Origin: Rhodospirillaceae bacterium | GTDB lineage: Bacteria; Pseudomonadota; Alphaproteobacteria; Dongiales; Dongiaceae | NCBI GenBank assembly: GCA_016794075.1 | Contig: JAEUKU010000049.1 | Span: 1-5,955 of the forward strand | DNA length: 5,955 nucleotides | Reading direction: 5' to 3' | In this document: positions 4,838 to 5,955 of the stretch, piece after piece | Numbering within the stretch: position 1 is the first letter of the stretch | Layout of the letters: every line of letters begins with the position of its first letter | Notes under the pieces: model-generated | Database searches by the model: none | Seen by the model: only the letters and a program-made list of their open reading frames with translations | What the model was told of the DNA's origin: nothing | Made by a program: the position numbers and the translations under genes

Positions 4838-5955
4838 CTACTCGGCCGCGGCGATCCGCACCGAAGGATCAGCGATCAGGCCCAGCTCCTGGCCGACCTT
4901 GGTCACCACGTCGATGACGCGCTGCAGCTGGTCCGTCGAATGCGCGGCGCAGACCGAGCAGCGCAGCAGCGCGGTGCCGCTGGGCGTTGCCGGCGGCAGT
5001 GCCAGATTCACGTAGACGCCATCCTGCAACAGCCCGTGCCAGGCGCGCGCGGCGAGCGCCGGGTCGTTGATGTGGATGGCGACCACCGGGCCCTTCTGGC
5101 GGCCGAGCCTGAAGCCGGCGGCCTCGAGGCCGTGATAGAGCGTGTCGACGTTGCGCCACAGCTTGGTCATCAGCTCCGGATGCTTGCGCAGATGCGCCAG
5201 CGACTGCCGCACCGAGGCGACGATCGAGGGCGGCATGGACGCGGTGAACATGTAGGGCCGGCAGGCGACGCGCAGGATCTCGAAATCCTCGTGGTCGGAG
5301 ATCAGGAAGCCGCCGATGGCGCCCATGCTCTTGGAGAAGGTGCCGGTGATGAAATCGACATCGGCATCGACGCCGTCATGCTCGAGCAGCCCGCGGCCGG
5401 TCTTGCCCATGACGCCCATCGAATGGGCCTCGTCGACCAGCAGATAGGCGCCGTGCTTCTTCTTGACCTCGACGAATTCCTTGAGCGGCGCGTGATCGCC
5501 CAGCATCGAATAGATGCCCTCGACCACCACCAGCTTGTTGCCGGGCTCGTTGGCGAGGCGCGCCAAGCGCTTGTCGAGGTCGGCCGGGTCGTTGTGGCGG
5601 AAGCGGATCACCGTTGCGTGGCCGAGCCGCGCGGCGTCGTAGATCGAGGCATGGCTGTCGGCATCGATGATCAGGTAGTCGCCCGGACCGACGAGGGTCG
5701 AGATGGCGCCCAGATTGGCCTGATAGCCGGTGGTGAACACCATGCAGTGTTTCTTGCCGTAGAAATCGGCAAGGTCGGCTTCCAGCGCCTTGTGGCAGGA
5801 ATAGGAGCCGTTGGCGATGCGCGAGCCGGTGGTGCCGGTGCCGAACTCGGTCAGCGCGGTCTGCGCCGCGGCGACGCAATCGGCGTCGAAGGTGAGGCCG
5901 AGATAGTTGTTGGAACCGCAGAGGATGGTCTTGCGGCCCTCGATCATCGCCTCGG
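4838..5955 (-). CDS. spt: Serine palmitoyltransferase (alpha-oxoamine synthase; partial, N-terminus beyond right edge)
   Basis: The minus-strand frame is open from the window edge to a TAG at 4840-4838, giving 371 residues. The ATG at 5947 is internal: the preceding codons (Glu-Ala, possibly Thr) continue an SPTEA-like segment that precedes this point in Sphingomonas SPT. Counting from that Met, PLP-enzyme residues are in place. H99 in ADSHAS stacks on the cofactor, D172 and H175 lie in VDEAHSMG, K206 in TGTFSKS forms the Schiff base, and R329 in LLRCS binds the substrate carboxylate. These sit about 50-60 residues lower than the corresponding Sphingomonas paucimobilis positions I remember (H159, D231, H234, K265, R378), so about 60 residues are missing. 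The enzyme condenses L-serine with an acyl thioester to give 3-ketosphinganine, the first step of sphingolipid synthesis. The PPATPxGT segment (318-325) and overall similarity favour SPT over 5-aminolevulinate synthase, KBL or BioF. It is bacterial-type, soluble and lacks a membrane anchor in the visible part. Confidence 0.88.
   Translation of the reverse strand, partial: EAMIEGRKTILCGSNNYLGLTFDADCVAAAQTALTEFGTGTTGSRIANGSYSCHKALEADLADFYGKKHCMVFTTGYQANLGAISTLVGPGDYLIIDADSHASIYDAARLGHATVIRFRHNDPADLDKRLARLANEPGNKLVVVEGIYSMLGDHAPLKEFVEVKKKHGAYLLVDEAHSMGVMGKTGRGLLEHDGVDADVDFITGTFSKSMGAIGGFLISDHEDFEILRVACRPYMFTASMPPSIVASVRQSLAHLRKHPELMTKLWRNVDTLYHGLEAAGFRLGRQKGPVVAIHINDPALAARAWHGLLQDGVYVNLALPPATPSGTALLRCSVCAAHSTDQLQRVIDVVTKVGQELGLIADPSVRIAAAE

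Noticed and set aside
5945..5947. ATG at 5947-5945 as the start of serine palmitoyltransferase
   Set aside because: The frame stays open upstream with Glu-Ala codons that fit the conserved segment before this point. A start here would drop about 60 N-terminal residues found in the family.

Overview
This window looks like chromosomal DNA from a GC-rich alphaproteobacterium. The basis is a GC content of roughly two thirds by eye, strong G/C preference at third codon positions, and a serine-palmitoyltransferase-type enzyme that resembles those I remember from Sphingomonas and Caulobacter. The exact taxon cannot be fixed from sequence alone. I see no tRNA, rRNA, CRISPR array, insertion sequence or phage gene. 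The whole window reads as lipid metabolism.

Layout. (1) Positions 1-413, minus strand: the N-terminal 137 residues of a calcineurin-like metallophosphoesterase, cut by the left edge. (2) 414-613: a divergent intergenic region that probably holds promoters for both directions. (3) 614-3639, plus strand: a tight three-gene run. It encodes a CDP-alcohol phosphotransferase with an extra N-terminal domain, a diacylglycerol/sphingosine-kinase-family lipid kinase (ATGA overlap), and a protein I recognise by eye as a relative of the mitochondrial CDP-diacylglycerol synthase Tam41 (3-nt gap). (4) 3702-4775, plus strand: a membrane fatty-acid-desaturase-family di-iron enzyme, after a 62-nt gap. (5) 4780-4814: a perfect 12-bp hairpin between convergent genes, with a T-tract on the minus strand. 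(6) 4838-5955, minus strand: most of a serine palmitoyltransferase, with about 60 N-terminal residues lying beyond the right edge.

How they may work together. Serine palmitoyltransferase commits the cell to sphingoid bases and ceramide. Lipid kinase, CTP:phosphatidate-type cytidylyltransferase and CDP-alcohol phosphotransferase are the three activities needed to turn a neutral lipid into lipid-phosphate, then CDP-lipid, then a lipid with a phospho-alcohol head group. Next to serine palmitoyltransferase, the economical reading is a phosphosphingolipid head-group pathway: ceramide to ceramide-1-phosphate to CDP-ceramide to ceramide phospho-alcohol. The metallophosphoesterase could remove a terminal phosphate, and the desaturase-family enzyme could modify an acyl or sphingoid chain. 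This is inference. It fits my memory that Caulobacter has genes (cpgABC, with CpgB a ceramide kinase) near spt that are needed for an anionic ceramide lipid. An alternative is that the trio makes an ordinary or unusual glycerophospholipid from diacylglycerol.
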